Below are positions 7,905 to 16,699 of a DNA stretch of 64,000 bases, in pieces. The stretch is from NCBI RefSeq assembly GCF_012911015.1, contig NZ_WVVV01000020.1, positions 737-64,736 of the forward strand. The letters are read 5' to 3'. Below the pieces are notes generated by a model. That model made no database searches and was not told where the DNA came from. It saw nothing but the letters and a program-made list of their open reading frames with translations. The stretch's first letter is position 1; each line of letters begins with the position of its first letter. The stretch comes from Chelativorans sp. ZYF759 (lineage in GTDB: Bacteria > Pseudomonadota > Alphaproteobacteria > Rhizobiales > Rhizobiaceae). Both the position numbers and the translations under genes were made by a program.

Positions 7905-9065
7905 TCACCCCGCCGCAGGCAGCAGCCGTTTCGCCTCGTCCCATAATTCAATGACGATTTCGCCCGCAGGGCGACATGGTGCCCGCGAGGCCGCCTGGCC
8001 GGCCCAGGCCTGGATGCGATCGATATCGTTTTCCCTCAATCCGCGGCTGCGCAATGCGCCGGTGAGGTTACGCTGAATGGGGTAGGGCGCGGGGGTCGGC
8101 GCACCCTCGTCTCGCCAGGCTTCTGCAAAGGCCGTTCTCAGGCTGCGTCCGAGGCGGCCGGAAAAGGCGCGCGTGGCCAGTGTGTGCTCGGGCCGTGCCT
8201 TTGACAGCGCATCCGCCCATGCGGGTGCGATCTCGGCTTCGGGTGATCGCAGCAGGGCCGTTCCGATCATGACTGCCGAGGCGCCCAGGATCAGCGCCGC
8301 CGCAACCGCCCGCCCGTCCGCAATGCCGCCGGCGGCAATGACAGGAAGGTCGACCGCATCGGCCACGGCCGGGATAAGCGCCATTGAGCCGACCAGATTG
8401 GTTTCGGCATCGCCTGCCGCGAAGGCGCCGCGATGCCCCCCGGCTTCCATTCCCTGCGCGATGATGGCGTCGGCGCCGGCCGCCTCGGCCTCGATCGCTT
8501 CCCCCACGGTGGTCGCCGTCGCGAACCAGGCGATGCCGGCCCGTTTCATCTCGACGACGAATGCCGGTGGATAGAGACCCATGATGGAAGAAACGACCTG
8601 CGGCCGGCTGGCAATCATCGCCCGGCACTGGGCTTCGAAATCGGGCATCGGCTGGTCTTCGGCGCCGGGCGCTGGCTCGGCTTCCCAGCCGGACAGGAAC
8701 CGGCGGACGGCCGCTTCGCCGGCTGCGTCGCGCAGGGGCGGCGGGTCGGGTATCCAGAGGTTCATCTGGAAGGCGCCGTTGGATCGTGCGCGAAAACTCT
8801 CTGCCCAATCCTTGATCTGGTCGGGCTCGAAGAGCAACGCCCCGCACGCGCCCATGCCGCCGGCATTGGCTGTGGCAGCCGCAAGAGCAGGCGGGCAGGC
8901 GCCGGCCATGGGCGCCATCAGGATCGGTCGCTGCAGACCGTATCGGTCGCAGAAATCGGCCGCTCTGTCTGTCGGCGATGGGGTCAGCTGTGCCTCCCTG
9001 CTGGAACCTTCCTGGCTCAGCACAGTTTCGCCGGTCCGGGCGCTTGGCACAAGCTTCGGTCTCAT
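7905..9065 (-). CDS. Nitronate monooxygenase (2-nitropropane dioxygenase-like) flavoprotein
   Basis: This FMN-dependent TIM-barrel enzyme oxidises nitronates. The family features are the early PILMAPMAGACPPALAAATANAGGMGACG, a central AQGMEAGGHRGAF loop with the likely catalytic His, PVIAAGGIADGRAVAAALILGA (phosphate-binding region) and VMIGTALLRSPE. The start is uncertain. The ATG at 9065 gives 386 residues. A GTG at 9023 would also fit the usual short distance before the first beta strand. The open frame continuing up to 9410 is antisense to the next gene and was not used. Physiological substrate unknown. Confidence 0.85.
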   Translation of the reverse strand: MRPKLVPSARTGETVLSQEGSSREAQLTPSPTDRAADFCDRYGLQRPILMAPMAGACPPALAAATANAGGMGACGALLFEPDQIKDWAESFRARSNGAFQMNLWIPDPPPLRDAAGEAAVRRFLSGWEAEPAPGAEDQPMPDFEAQCRAMIASRPQVVSSIMGLYPPAFVVEMKRAGIAWFATATTVGEAIEAEAAGADAIIAQGMEAGGHRGAFAAGDAETNLVGSMALIPAVADAVDLPVIAAGGIADGRAVAAALILGASAVMIGTALLRSPEAEIAPAWADALSKARPEHTLATRAFSGRLGRSLRTAFAEAWRDEGAPTPAPYPIQRNLTGALRSRGLRENDIDRIQAWAGQAASRAPCRPAGEIVIELWDEAKRLLPAAG

Positions 9066-9137
9066 TCGTGCGCCATCTAACCAATGAAGGCGGGGAAGCG
9101 ATTCGAAAGGCCGCGCCGGCAAAGGAAAGATGTGCCG

Positions 9138-9458
9138 ATGAAAGACCCTTCCAGCCAACTGGAATTCGTGATGTTCGACCTTGCTTTGCGCAGCGTCGAC
9201 CTGATGCGCAGGAGCTTTTCCGCAGCCTTGGCCGAGGCGCTCGAAGAGGCGCGGGGCACGTTGCTGTTTGACGAAAAGATGTATGACGACCCGGATTACC
9301 AGCGCTGCGCAGCGGTCCGACTGGGCACGGGAAAGGAAACGGTTTCGCTCGTCTTCCTGTCGAAAGACGGTCGGCAGATCTCCGTCGAGAATGCCTTGGG
9401 CAGTGACCATCCCATGGCAAGGAAGGCGCTGGAAACGGCGTTGCCAGAAGCGGACTGA
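9138..9458 (+). CDS. Hypothetical protein (106 residues)
   Basis: I recognise no family. The protein begins with MKDPSSQLEFVMFDLALRSV, probably two amphipathic helices, continues with EALEEARGTLLFDEKMYDDPDYQRC, and ends with a strand-rich segment (ETVSLVFLSKDGRQISVENALG). The composition is globular, not repetitive. AAGGAAAG lies about 12 bases before the ATG at 9138. An upstream in-frame ATG at 9084 has no such site. It is divergent from the nitronate monooxygenase gene and convergent with the DUF982 gene. Confidence 0.6.
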   Translation: MKDPSSQLEFVMFDLALRSVDLMRRSFSAALAEALEEARGTLLFDEKMYDDPDYQRCAAVRLGTGKETVSLVFLSKDGRQISVENALGSDHPMARKALETALPEAD

Positions 9459-9463
9459 CCCGC

Positions 9464-9697
9464 TCAGATCAATCGCGATTCCTGGGCAGCTTTTTCGAAG
9501 ACCGACCGCGCGACATGCGGCATGGTCTTTCCCTCACTTGCACGGGCGCAGGCGCGGGTGGCCGCGTGATACCATTTTCCGCGCGTGGCCGGCCAGGAAC
9601 GCTGCAAGAGCCGCGAGGCCTGCAGCGCGTCCTTGACGAGTTCAAACTGCTCGCCTTGGCGCAGGCGGACCGGCTGATCGAATTGCGTGTCGTGCAT
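9464..9697 (-). CDS. DUF982 family small protein
   Basis: The 77-residue protein fits the DUF982 pattern, a short family frequent in Rhizobiales: FDQPVRLRQG near the start, then a middle segment of the type ALQASRLLQRSWPATRGKWY, then AATRACARASEG and an ending like VARSVFEKAAQESRLI. Function is unknown. A GGAGA ribosome site lies seven bases before the ATG. It overlaps no other gene and ends only six bases from the convergent 106-residue gene. Confidence 0.65.
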   Translation of the reverse strand: MHDTQFDQPVRLRQGEQFELVKDALQASRLLQRSWPATRGKWYHAATRACARASEGKTMPHVARSVFEKAAQESRLI

Positions 9698-9811
9698 GGG
9701 ATGTCTCCTGTCCCCCGCTCAACGCGCGATGAGGCCGCGGAGTTCCCCACGGTCATGCCGTTTCGACGATCTGTCGAAGCGGCGTCGAGAGCGACCGCAG
9801 GACCGATGCGG

Positions 9812-10075
9812 CTAGCCGCCTCGTGTGGCCGACCAGAGCGCTGCGTTGGGACAGAAATCGGGCGCCTTCTCGGCGCCATCGGCATGGGCTTCCTGCCAGC
9901 CGGCGCATTCATCGCCATGGGAGCACATTGCGCATGCGCGGGCCGCGTTGCCGAGTTGCTGGCCACGTGCCAGCGTGTCGAAGGCGCCCGGATCGACGCC
10001 GAGCCGCTCCATCATCCCGCCCATCAGATCGCTGCGGCGGTCCAGGTGATTTGCCAGTCGTGAAAAAATGCCCAT
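9812..10075 (-). CDS. DUF6455 family cysteine-rich small protein
   Basis: This 87-residue protein starts MGIFSRLANHLDRRSDLMGG and has three spaced cysteines in RACAMCSHGDECAGW plus a fourth in DFCPNAALW. That is the usual layout of the DUF6455 family, which may bind metal or form disulfides. AGGGAG precedes the ATG at 10075. The upstream in-frame extension was not used, since it runs into the next gene's control region. It reads the same way as the DUF982 gene and the lactonase operon. Confidence 0.65.
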   Translation of the reverse strand: MGIFSRLANHLDRRSDLMGGMMERLGVDPGAFDTLARGQQLGNAARACAMCSHGDECAGWQEAHADGAEKAPDFCPNAALWSATRGG

Positions 10076-10173
10076 TTCCGTCTCCCTCGCTTCGATGGTC
10101 GCGCTCAAGATTGTGCGGATTGGCGGCGACCGTCTTTGACCGAGCGCAAAAATCCCGGGAGAAACGCCCTGCC

Positions 10174-11187
10174 TCACGCAGGCCAATGAGCCATCGGCAG
10201 CCCGGCGACGGGGCTGCGGAAACACGGAATCTTCGTGCCGCGCAGCGAGCCGATATAGACGGTCCTGAGATCCGGCCCGCCAAAGGTCACGGAAGCAAAC
10301 CACGGCGCGATCTCGCCCCCGCAGGCCAGCATCAGGTCGGGCGTCGCCTCGTCGCGCTCGAAGGCTTCGTAGAGCGCGCGGGAAGGAACCGGATTGTCGT
10401 CATCGAGGATCACGCGGAAATCACCCTGCGGCGTGATGGCGAAGATACGGTCCGACATCACATGCGTGCCCCACAGATTGCCATGGGCGTCGAAGGCGAT
10501 GCCGTCGATGAAGCCGCCCGTGTCGGACGGCCCGAAGATTTCGCGTGCGACCGACTCGCCCTTTTCGTCGATCCTCAGGCGCGTGATGCATCGTCCCGTG
10601 GTCTCCACCACATAGAGCCACTCTTCCCTGGCATCGAAACGGATCTCGTTGGTGAAGCGGAACCCGTCGGCGACGATCCTCGGCCCTCTCTCGTCGATGA
10701 CCGCCACGTAGCCGTCGGCGATCTTCGGGCTGATCGCCTCCATCCAGTTGACGATGCGGGTGGAGATTGTGAGCCAGATGCGGCCTTTGGAATCGCGCAG
10801 GACGAAATTGACCTTGCCGATCGGCGAACCGTCGATCGTGTCGAGCATCACCGTCGTCTCGCCGGTGCGGCTCATGCGCTCCAGCCGATCGGTGCCGAAA
10901 TTGGAGATCAGGATCGACCCGTCAGCATCGAAGGCGAGCCCGTTGGGAAGCGTTCCTTTGGTGAAGCGTTCCGCCTCGTCCTGCGTCGCGCCGAACGTGG
11001 TGGCGAGCGCTTGGGCAACCAGTTTCTGGCTGCCGTCGGGTCGGATATGCACGACGCCGCCCCGCGCATCCGCCGACCAGAGCGAGCCGTCCGGTTCGGC
11101 GAGGATACACTCGGGTCGTTGCAGGTCCTGGCCGACATAGGAAATGTCGGCCCGGGTGACGGTGAAGCCGTCAATGGAATTGGCCAT
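10174..11187 (-). CDS. SMP-30/gluconolactonase/LRE family lactonase
   Basis: This 337-residue beta-propeller enzyme hydrolyses sugar or small acid lactones using one metal ion. The signature lies in PECILAEPDGSLWSADARGG (metal-binding Glu), LPNGLAFDADGSILISNFG, FTNEIRFDAREEWLYVVETT (metal-binding Asn) and GFIDGIAFDAHGNLWGTHV (metal-binding Asp). A GAGGAGAG ribosome site sets the ATG at 11187. It is the last gene of the tetR-TRAP operon, 11 bases after the BKACE gene. There it probably opens a lactone intermediate of the same catabolic route. Substrate is unknown. Confidence 0.88.
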   Translation of the reverse strand: MANSIDGFTVTRADISYVGQDLQRPECILAEPDGSLWSADARGGVVHIRPDGSQKLVAQALATTFGATQDEAERFTKGTLPNGLAFDADGSILISNFGTDRLERMSRTGETTVMLDTIDGSPIGKVNFVLRDSKGRIWLTISTRIVNWMEAISPKIADGYVAVIDERGPRIVADGFRFTNEIRFDAREEWLYVVETTGRCITRLRIDEKGESVAREIFGPSDTGGFIDGIAFDAHGNLWGTHVMSDRIFAITPQGDFRVILDDDNPVPSRALYEAFERDEATPDLMLACGGEIAPWFASVTFGGPDLRTVYIGSLRGTKIPCFRSPVAGLPMAHWPA

Positions 11188-11198
11188 TGTCGCTCTCC

Positions 11199-12140
11199 TC
11201 AGAACGCGACCCTGTCGCCGCCCTTCAGCGCCAGCATCTCGCGGGCCTCGGCGGGCGACGCCACCTCGAGATCGAGCGATTCGATGATGGTGCGGATCTT
11301 GGCGACCTGCTCGGCATTGCTGGTCGCCAGCTTGCCGGGGCCGATATAGAGACTGTCTTCCAGCCCGACGCGCACATTGCCGCCAAGCACGAGAGCCTGG
11401 GTGAGCGTCGGCATCTGGTGACGGCCTGCCGCCAGCACCGACCATTGGTAGCTGTCCCGGCCGAACAGCTTATCGGCGGTGTTGCGCATGAAGGCGACAT
11501 TGTCGGGATCGGCGCCGATGCCGCCCAGGATGCCGAAGATGGTCTGGATCAGGAAGGGCGGCTTGACGAGGCCCCGGTCGACGAAATGGGCCAGATTGTA
11601 GAGATGGCCGACATCGTAGCATTCATATTCGAAGCGCGTGCCGTGGCCTTCGCCGAGCTCCCGGATCACATATTCGATGTCCTTGAACGTGTTGCGGAAG
11701 ATGAAGTCGTCGGAGGCGAGCAGGAAGGGTTTCTCCCACTCGTATTTCCACTCCTTGTATTTGGCCGCCATCGGGAAGATGCCGAAATTGATCGAGCCCA
11801 TGTTGAGCGAGCACATCTCCGGCGACGCGCGCAGAGCCGCCGCGAGGCGCTGCTCAAGCGTCATGCCGAGCCCGCCGCCCGTGGTGATGTTCACCACCGC
11901 ATCCGTCTGCTGCTTGATGATGGGCAGGAACTGCATGAAGACTTCCGGGTCGGGGGAGGGTCGCCCGTCATTGGGGTCGCGCGCATGCAGATGCAGGATC
12001 GAGGCGCCCGCCTTGGCGGCGTCGACCGCCTGTTCGGCGATCTCGGAGGGCGTGACCGGCAGCCCCTCGGACATTGTGGGCGTGTGGATGCCGCCCGTGA
12101 CGGCGCATGTGATGATGACCTTGCGCGCTTCCTTAGCCAT
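11199..12140 (-). CDS. BKACE family beta-keto acid cleavage enzyme (DUF849)
   Basis: Enzymes of this family condense a beta-keto acid with acetyl-CoA and cleave it, giving acetoacetate plus a new acyl-CoA. The founding member is 3-keto-5-aminohexanoate cleavage enzyme, Kce. The 313-residue protein shows the zinc site ILHLHARDP at about residues 48-56, VVNITTGGG, and an EFECYDVGHLYN-like FEYECYDVGHLYNLAHF. It begins MAKEARKVIITCAVTGGIHTP, typical of the family. It lies between the cyclase and lactonase genes, with small gaps (24 and 11 bases). The side-chain substrate cannot be read from sequence. Confidence 0.92.
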   Translation of the reverse strand: MAKEARKVIITCAVTGGIHTPTMSEGLPVTPSEIAEQAVDAAKAGASILHLHARDPNDGRPSPDPEVFMQFLPIIKQQTDAVVNITTGGGLGMTLEQRLAAALRASPEMCSLNMGSINFGIFPMAAKYKEWKYEWEKPFLLASDDFIFRNTFKDIEYVIRELGEGHGTRFEYECYDVGHLYNLAHFVDRGLVKPPFLIQTIFGILGGIGADPDNVAFMRNTADKLFGRDSYQWSVLAAGRHQMPTLTQALVLGGNVRVGLEDSLYIGPGKLATSNAEQVAKIRTIIESLDLEVASPAEAREMLALKGGDRVAF

Positions 12141-12164
12141 GGCTGGCCTCCTTGTTCTTGATTG

Positions 12165-12935
12165 TCAGTCTTCGAAAATGGCGACGGCGCGGATGAAGCC
12201 CGCCGAGGCTGCCCGGATCTTGAAGGGGAAGCAGGAGATCCTGAATCCCGTGGGCGGCAATTGATCCAGATTGGTCAGCTTCTCCATGTGGCAGTAGCCG
12301 ATATCCATGCTGGCGCGGTGGCCCTCCCAGACGATCGAGCCGTCGCCCGTCTCGGCGTAGCGCTTGCTGGTGAATGAAAACGGCGCATCCCAGCTCCAGC
12401 CGTCGGTGCCGGTGATGCGCACGCCGCGCTCGAGCAGCCACAGTGTCGCCTCGCGACCCATGCCGCAGCCCTTGTTGAGATAGTCGGGCTGGCCGTAGGC
12501 GGCACCCGCCGCCGTATTGACGACGACGATTTCCAGCGGTTTCAGCTCATGCCCGATGCGCGCCAGCTCGTCCTCGATGTCCTTGGCCGTGACGAGATAG
12601 CCGTCGTCGAAATGGCGGAAGTCGAGCTTCACGCCGGGCTGGAAGCACCATTCGAGCGGCACCTCGTCGATGGTGATGGCCCGCTTGCCGCCATCCATCG
12701 TGGAATGGTGGTGATAGGGCGCGTCCAGATGGGTGCCGTTATGGGTAATGATCTCCAGCTTCTCGATCGCCCAGCCCTCGCTGCCGGGAAGCTCCTCCGG
12801 CTTCATGCCGGGAAAGAAGCTTAGGACCTGATGCGCCGTCGATTTGTGGTCGAGATAGGTGATCTTGGGCTCGAAACCGGGCGGGTCGGAAGCGATTCCG
12901 GATTCGAGCGGCACGGACAGGTCGACAATGCGCAT
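12165..12935 (-). CDS. Cyclase family metal-dependent hydrolase (kynurenine formamidase-like)
   Basis: This 256-residue protein belongs to the cyclase superfamily (PF04199), metal hydrolases that include arylformamidases and isatin hydrolases. The metal motif is HNGTHLDAPYHH at about residues 83-94, and it begins MRIVDLSVPLESGIASDPPGF. I chose the ATG at 12935, where similarity to family N-termini begins and a GAGGAAT site is six bases upstream. The longer frame overlaps dctM. It is the fifth gene of the operon. The likely role is opening an amide or lactone-like ring of the imported compound. Confidence 0.85.
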   Translation of the reverse strand: MRIVDLSVPLESGIASDPPGFEPKITYLDHKSTAHQVLSFFPGMKPEELPGSEGWAIEKLEIITHNGTHLDAPYHHHSTMDGGKRAITIDEVPLEWCFQPGVKLDFRHFDDGYLVTAKDIEDELARIGHELKPLEIVVVNTAAGAAYGQPDYLNKGCGMGREATLWLLERGVRITGTDGWSWDAPFSFTSKRYAETGDGSIVWEGHRASMDIGYCHMEKLTNLDQLPPTGFRISCFPFKIRAASAGFIRAVAIFED

Positions 12936-12954
12936 CTGAAATTCCTCGTTTCGG

Positions 12955-14271
12955 TCAGAGCAGTCCCGTCGCGATCCAGGGGAAGGCGACGATGAGGATG
13001 AGGGCGAGAAGCATGATGAGCGCGAAGGGGGCCGCGCCCGCGAAAACGTCATTGAGGCTGATCGAACGGTCGTCGAGCGCGCCCTTGATGACATAGACCG
13101 ACAGGCCGAGCGGCGGCGTCAGCAGCCCGATCTCCACGGCCAGCACGGTGATGATGCCGAACCAGATCAGATCCATCTGGAGCGCCGCCGCGACCGGCAG
13201 GACGAGCGGCAGGGTGATCAGCATGATGGAGGATGAATCCAGGATGGTGCCGAGCAGGATCAGGATGGCGATGTAGAAGAGCAGGAAGCCGTAGACGCCG
13301 ACATCCATGCCGATGATCCACTGCGTCATGAAGACGGGTAGGCCCGACAGGGCCAGAAAGCGGCTGTACATGGTGGCGGCGATGATCAGGAAGCAGATGG
13401 CGGCGGTGATGTGGCCGGTCTCCAGCGTCACGCCCCACAGGGCGCGCGGCCCGAAGCGGCGCTTGGCGATGGCGATGACGATGGCGCCGAGTGCGCCGAT
13501 GGCACCCGCCTCGGTCGGCGTGAAAACGCCGCCATAGATGCCACCCAGCACCAGCACGACCAGCGCGACGATGGGCAGAAGCTTGGAGGCGGTGTCGCGC
13601 GCTGCTGCGCCGGCGCTCATCTTCCGTTCCTCGACGGGCTGCGGCGTGCCGGTGAAGCCCGCAAAGAAGCGCAGCATGACCCAGATGCCGACGCAGAAGG
13701 CGACCGAGAGCAGGATGCCCGGCCCGATGCCGGCTATGAACAGACGCCCCACCGACTGTTCCGCGATGATGCCGTAGAGGATCAGCAGCAGGCTGGGCGG
13801 GATCATCATGCCGAGGATCGAACTGCCAGCCACGATGCCGGCGGCAAAGCGGCGCGAATAGCCTATGCGCACCATCTCCGGGACGGCCACCTTCGAGAAG
13901 ACGGCGGCCGACGCGATCGAAATCCCTGTGATGGCAGCGAAGATCGAATTGGCGCCGACCGTGGCCATGCCCAGGCCTCCCCGGATGCGGCGGAAGGCGC
14001 GGTTGGCGACATCGAACGTATCGCGCCCGATATCGGCGCGACTGACGACGAGGCCCATGAGCACGAAGAGTGGCACGACGCCGAAGAGATAGCTGGAGAT
14101 GCTTTCGCGGGCGGCTAGCGACAGGATGCGCGCGGCCTGTTCGGGATTGTCGCGCAGAAGCCAGATGCCGACAAAGCTGACCAGCGCCAGCGCGATCGCG
14201 ACATGCATGCCGGTATAGATGAGGACGAGGATGGCCGCCAGCGAGGCAAGCCCGATCTCGATGCCGCTCAT
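12955..14271 (-). CDS. dctM: TRAP transporter large permease, DctM type
   Basis: This 438-residue inner-membrane protein has the hydrophobic multi-helix pattern of DctM, with the family segments IGIPSILGMMIPPS-like GSSILGMMIPPSLLLILYG and EIGLLTPPLGLSVYV. It forms the transport channel of a tripartite periplasmic, sodium-driven uptake system. It overlaps dctQ by four bases (ATGA), so translation is coupled. The cyclase gene follows 20 bases later. Confidence 0.94.
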   Translation of the reverse strand: MSGIEIGLASLAAILVLIYTGMHVAIALALVSFVGIWLLRDNPEQAARILSLAARESISSYLFGVVPLFVLMGLVVSRADIGRDTFDVANRAFRRIRGGLGMATVGANSIFAAITGISIASAAVFSKVAVPEMVRIGYSRRFAAGIVAGSSILGMMIPPSLLLILYGIIAEQSVGRLFIAGIGPGILLSVAFCVGIWVMLRFFAGFTGTPQPVEERKMSAGAAARDTASKLLPIVALVVLVLGGIYGGVFTPTEAGAIGALGAIVIAIAKRRFGPRALWGVTLETGHITAAICFLIIAATMYSRFLALSGLPVFMTQWIIGMDVGVYGFLLFYIAILILLGTILDSSSIMLITLPLVLPVAAALQMDLIWFGIITVLAVEIGLLTPPLGLSVYVIKGALDDRSISLNDVFAGAAPFALIMLLALILIVAFPWIATGLL

Positions 14272-14831
14272 TGGCCGGTCTCCGCATCCCTGCTGGCTGC
14301 CAGCACAAGCAGCGAGACCGTGCGCTGCAGGAAAACAAGAAAGAGCAGGCTGGAGCCGACAAGCACGACCAAATGGACCGGCCAGATCGGCGCGATGAAC
14401 TGACCGACTGTGCCCACCGTCTCGCCACGTCCATAGCTGCGCAGGAACAGCGGGTAGAAGGCGGTGATCAGGATACCGACCAGGACGGCGCCGGCGGCGT
14501 GCATCAGCGCGTCGATGAGGTCGGAAGTCCGGCGGTAGCGACTGCGCAGATAACCGAGAAGCGCGTCAGAACGGGTCAGCTTGCCACGCGCCAACGTGTT
14601 GGCGATCTGCAGGAAGACGATCGCCAGGATCGACATGGCGACCATCTCAGGCACCCCGGCAATCGGACGCCCGAATCCGAAGCGGCCAATCACATCGGTC
14701 GAGATCAGCAACATGATCGCCAGAATGCCGACTGTACCGATTGTACTGGCGAAAGCGGTCACCCGTTCGAGCAGGCCTGCGGCGATGTCGAGCGGACGGT
14801 ATCCCGTCTCGTGTTCGCTGGGCGAAATCAT
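14268..14831 (-). CDS. dctQ: TRAP transporter small permease, DctQ type
   Basis: The 187-residue protein has four hydrophobic segments, for example IGTVGILAIMLLISTDVIGR and HLVVLVGSSLLFLVFLQR. It has the DctQ motif VIGRFGFGRPIAGVPEM and partners DctM. The start at 14831 (MISPSEHE) avoids the stem-loop located just upstream. The longer open frame to 14936 would run through that hairpin and overlap dctP. Confidence 0.88.
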   Translation of the reverse strand: MISPSEHETGYRPLDIAAGLLERVTAFASTIGTVGILAIMLLISTDVIGRFGFGRPIAGVPEMVAMSILAIVFLQIANTLARGKLTRSDALLGYLRSRYRRTSDLIDALMHAAGAVLVGILITAFYPLFLRSYGRGETVGTVGQFIAPIWPVHLVVLVGSSLLFLVFLQRTVSLLVLAASRDAETGQ

Positions 14832-14856
14832 GCTGTCTGCAATCCGTTGGTGTTGG

Positions 14857-14885
14857 CGCCCGCCCCGGATCGACCGGAGCGGGCG
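14857..14885 (-). promoter_or_regulatory. Intercistronic stem-loop between dctP and dctQ
   Basis: Twelve-base arms (14857-14868 and 14874-14885, with one G-U pair in the minus-strand RNA) enclose a five-base loop. No U-run follows, so it is not a standard terminator. Such hairpins after the binding-protein gene of a transporter operon commonly protect the upstream mRNA and raise its level over the permease genes. That role is inferred. Confidence 0.6.
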
Positions 14886-14901
14886 GGAAATCGGCTGGCG
14901 A

Positions 14902-15966
14902 TCAGCGATCCGACCAGTCGCGCGGCAGGTCGACACCGGCGGCCTTCAGCGCGGCGATATAGGCGTCGAGCACCTCGGAGCCCGGCAGGCCGCGGCCATC
15001 GGCATCTTCCGCCCAGGCATTGGCAACGTTCGGCAAGGCATTGGCCCAGCGCGCGCGTTCCTCGTCCGACAGTTCGTTCACCTGGCCGCCGCCTTCGGCA
15101 AGTGCGTTCATCGAGGCTTCAATACGCTGCGCCTGCTCTTCCAGATAGGCGGCAGAGAAGGCGCGCGCGCCTTCCCGCATTGCGTCCTGAACGGTCTCGG
15201 ATTGCGCGTCGAACCAGCTTTTGTTGGCGACGATCGAACCGGCATATTGCGCGCCAAAATTGGTGATGGTGATGTGCGGCGCCACCTCCTGCAGGCGGGC
15301 CGGGGCCGCCGCAGTCGGAAACACGATCACCCCGTCGAAGACGCCTGTCTGGATATCGTTGTAGTAGGTGGTCAGATTGCCGGCGACACCAACCGCGCCG
15401 GTGCCCTCCAGCCAGTTTACCGCCGGTCCGGGCGCTGCGATGCGCCGGCCTTCGAGGTCGTCGATGGAGTTGACCGGGAAGTTCGTCATCAGCAGGTAGT
15501 TGTCGAGCGCAAAGCCGCCGCCGAGATACTCGACGTCATAGGCATGCCAGCTTTCCGCCATGCCGGGGATCTCGGCATGCAAATTGTCGATGACCTCCAG
15601 AATGAGGTTCGGATCCGGCGAGCCGAAGGGCGTGAAGTAGGTGACGTTCTGCAGCGGCAGGTTGGTCGGCTCGAAGACCGTCGGTACGCCCCCGATTTCC
15701 GCCAGCCCATCCTCGATGGCTTCCAGTTCGCCGCCGACCGAAGCCAGCGTGCCGCCATAGGCCTCGGTCCAGTCGACCGAATAGTCGGTGCCTTCCAGTG
15801 CCGCGTTGACGGTCGGGATGAAGGTCTCGCTCAGATGCTTCACCCAGAGGAAGATCGGCGGATGGCCGTTCACCACGGTCAGGTTGAGCGTCTCCGCTTT
15901 GGCCGAAATCGTGGCGCCAGCGAGAAGCGTCGATGCGAGCAGGGTTGACTTCAGGACATGTCTCAT
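14902..15966 (-). CDS. dctP: TRAP transporter solute-binding protein, DctP family
   Basis: This 354-residue periplasmic binding protein begins with a signal peptide (MRHVLKSTLLASTLLAGATI, likely cleaved after AKA). Family features include DWTEAYGGTLASVGGELEAIEDGLAEIGG and the segment around DDLEGRRIAAPGPAVNWLEG, where the usual ligand-salt-bridge Arg lies. The ribosome site AAGGAGG is strong, and the gene starts 17 bases after tetR ends. The ligand is unknown. The neighbouring hydrolase, BKACE and lactonase genes suggest a carboxylate or lactone degraded to acetoacetate and an acyl-CoA. Confidence 0.93.
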   Translation of the reverse strand: MRHVLKSTLLASTLLAGATISAKAETLNLTVVNGHPPIFLWVKHLSETFIPTVNAALEGTDYSVDWTEAYGGTLASVGGELEAIEDGLAEIGGVPTVFEPTNLPLQNVTYFTPFGSPDPNLILEVIDNLHAEIPGMAESWHAYDVEYLGGGFALDNYLLMTNFPVNSIDDLEGRRIAAPGPAVNWLEGTGAVGVAGNLTTYYNDIQTGVFDGVIVFPTAAAPARLQEVAPHITITNFGAQYAGSIVANKSWFDAQSETVQDAMREGARAFSAAYLEEQAQRIEASMNALAEGGGQVNELSDEERARWANALPNVANAWAEDADGRGLPGSEVLDAYIAALKAAGVDLPRDWSDR

Positions 15967-15982
15967 TGGGTGGTTTCCTCCT

Positions 15983-16663
15983 TCAGATCGGTTTGGTTGT
16001 TATTCTTGACGGATCGGCCAGCGCGCGGATGCCTGCGGCGATGAAGGCGCGCGCCCGTGCGATCACCTCCTCGACATCATCGTCCTGGCACTCCCCATCG
16101 GACAGGTCGGCTGCGCGGCCGGTGCGCGCCATCAGGATCACGCCCACCGAAACGCCCTGCAGATAGCCCCAGACCGCCCGTTCGCGGGTTAGGCCCGGCA
16201 CGATCTTGAGGATGGCGTCGACGAATTCGATGGCGATGGCGTCGTATTGTTGGCCCGTCATGCGCCGCGAGCGTTCATCCGTGCCGGTCGCGACATGGAC
16301 GAGGAGGCGCGTGTAATTGTGGCCGCCATGCTCCTCGTCGCGCCCGAGCTCGATGGTGGGACGCAGGAAGGCGTCGAGCAGGTCTTCGAGTTCCGGTGCT
16401 CCATCGTTTGCGAAGAGCGCGTCCTTCAGACGCCGGCGTCGGTCGTTGATGGCACCGGACCGGCGTGCGAACACCGCCTCGAAGAGGCGCTCCTTGCTGC
16501 GGAAATAATAGTGGATGAGCGCCGAGTTGACGCCGGCCGCTTCGGCGATGGCACGGGTGGTTGCACCATCGAAGCCGCTATTGGCGAAGACGGCTTCCGC
16601 CGCATCGAGAATGAGCTGCTGGGTGTCCTGCCGTTCGGAGACGGCAGCTTGTGCCTGAGCCAC
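15983..16663 (-). CDS. TetR/AcrR family transcriptional regulator of the TRAP operon
   Basis: The N-terminal helix-turn-helix reads QQLILDAAEAVFANSGFDGATTRAIAEAAGVNSALIHYYFRSKERLFEAVF in overlapping pieces, the standard TetR layout with a YYF recognition helix. The ligand-binding half ends in a C-terminal domain resembling CecR/YbiH regulators. I chose a GTG start at 16663 because GGGAGGAGG lies just before it. A TTG at 16693 would add ten residues but abuts the operator and lacks a ribosome site. It is the first gene of the operon that it probably represses. Confidence 0.88.
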   Translation of the reverse strand: MAQAQAAVSERQDTQQLILDAAEAVFANSGFDGATTRAIAEAAGVNSALIHYYFRSKERLFEAVFARRSGAINDRRRRLKDALFANDGAPELEDLLDAFLRPTIELGRDEEHGGHNYTRLLVHVATGTDERSRRMTGQQYDAIAIEFVDAILKIVPGLTRERAVWGYLQGVSVGVILMARTGRAADLSDGECQDDDVEEVIARARAFIAAGIRALADPSRITTKPI

Positions 16664-16699
16664 GACCGCCTCCTCCCTGCGTTCGTTGGTCAATTGATT

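Noticed and set aside
9066-9410. N-terminal extension of the nitronate monooxygenase frame
   Set aside because: It is antisense to the 106-residue gene, which has a ribosome site and globular composition, and the enzyme family starts near residue 115 of the extended frame.
14857-14885. Rho-independent terminator after dctP
   Set aside because: No U-run follows the stem and the permease genes are needed downstream in the same operon.
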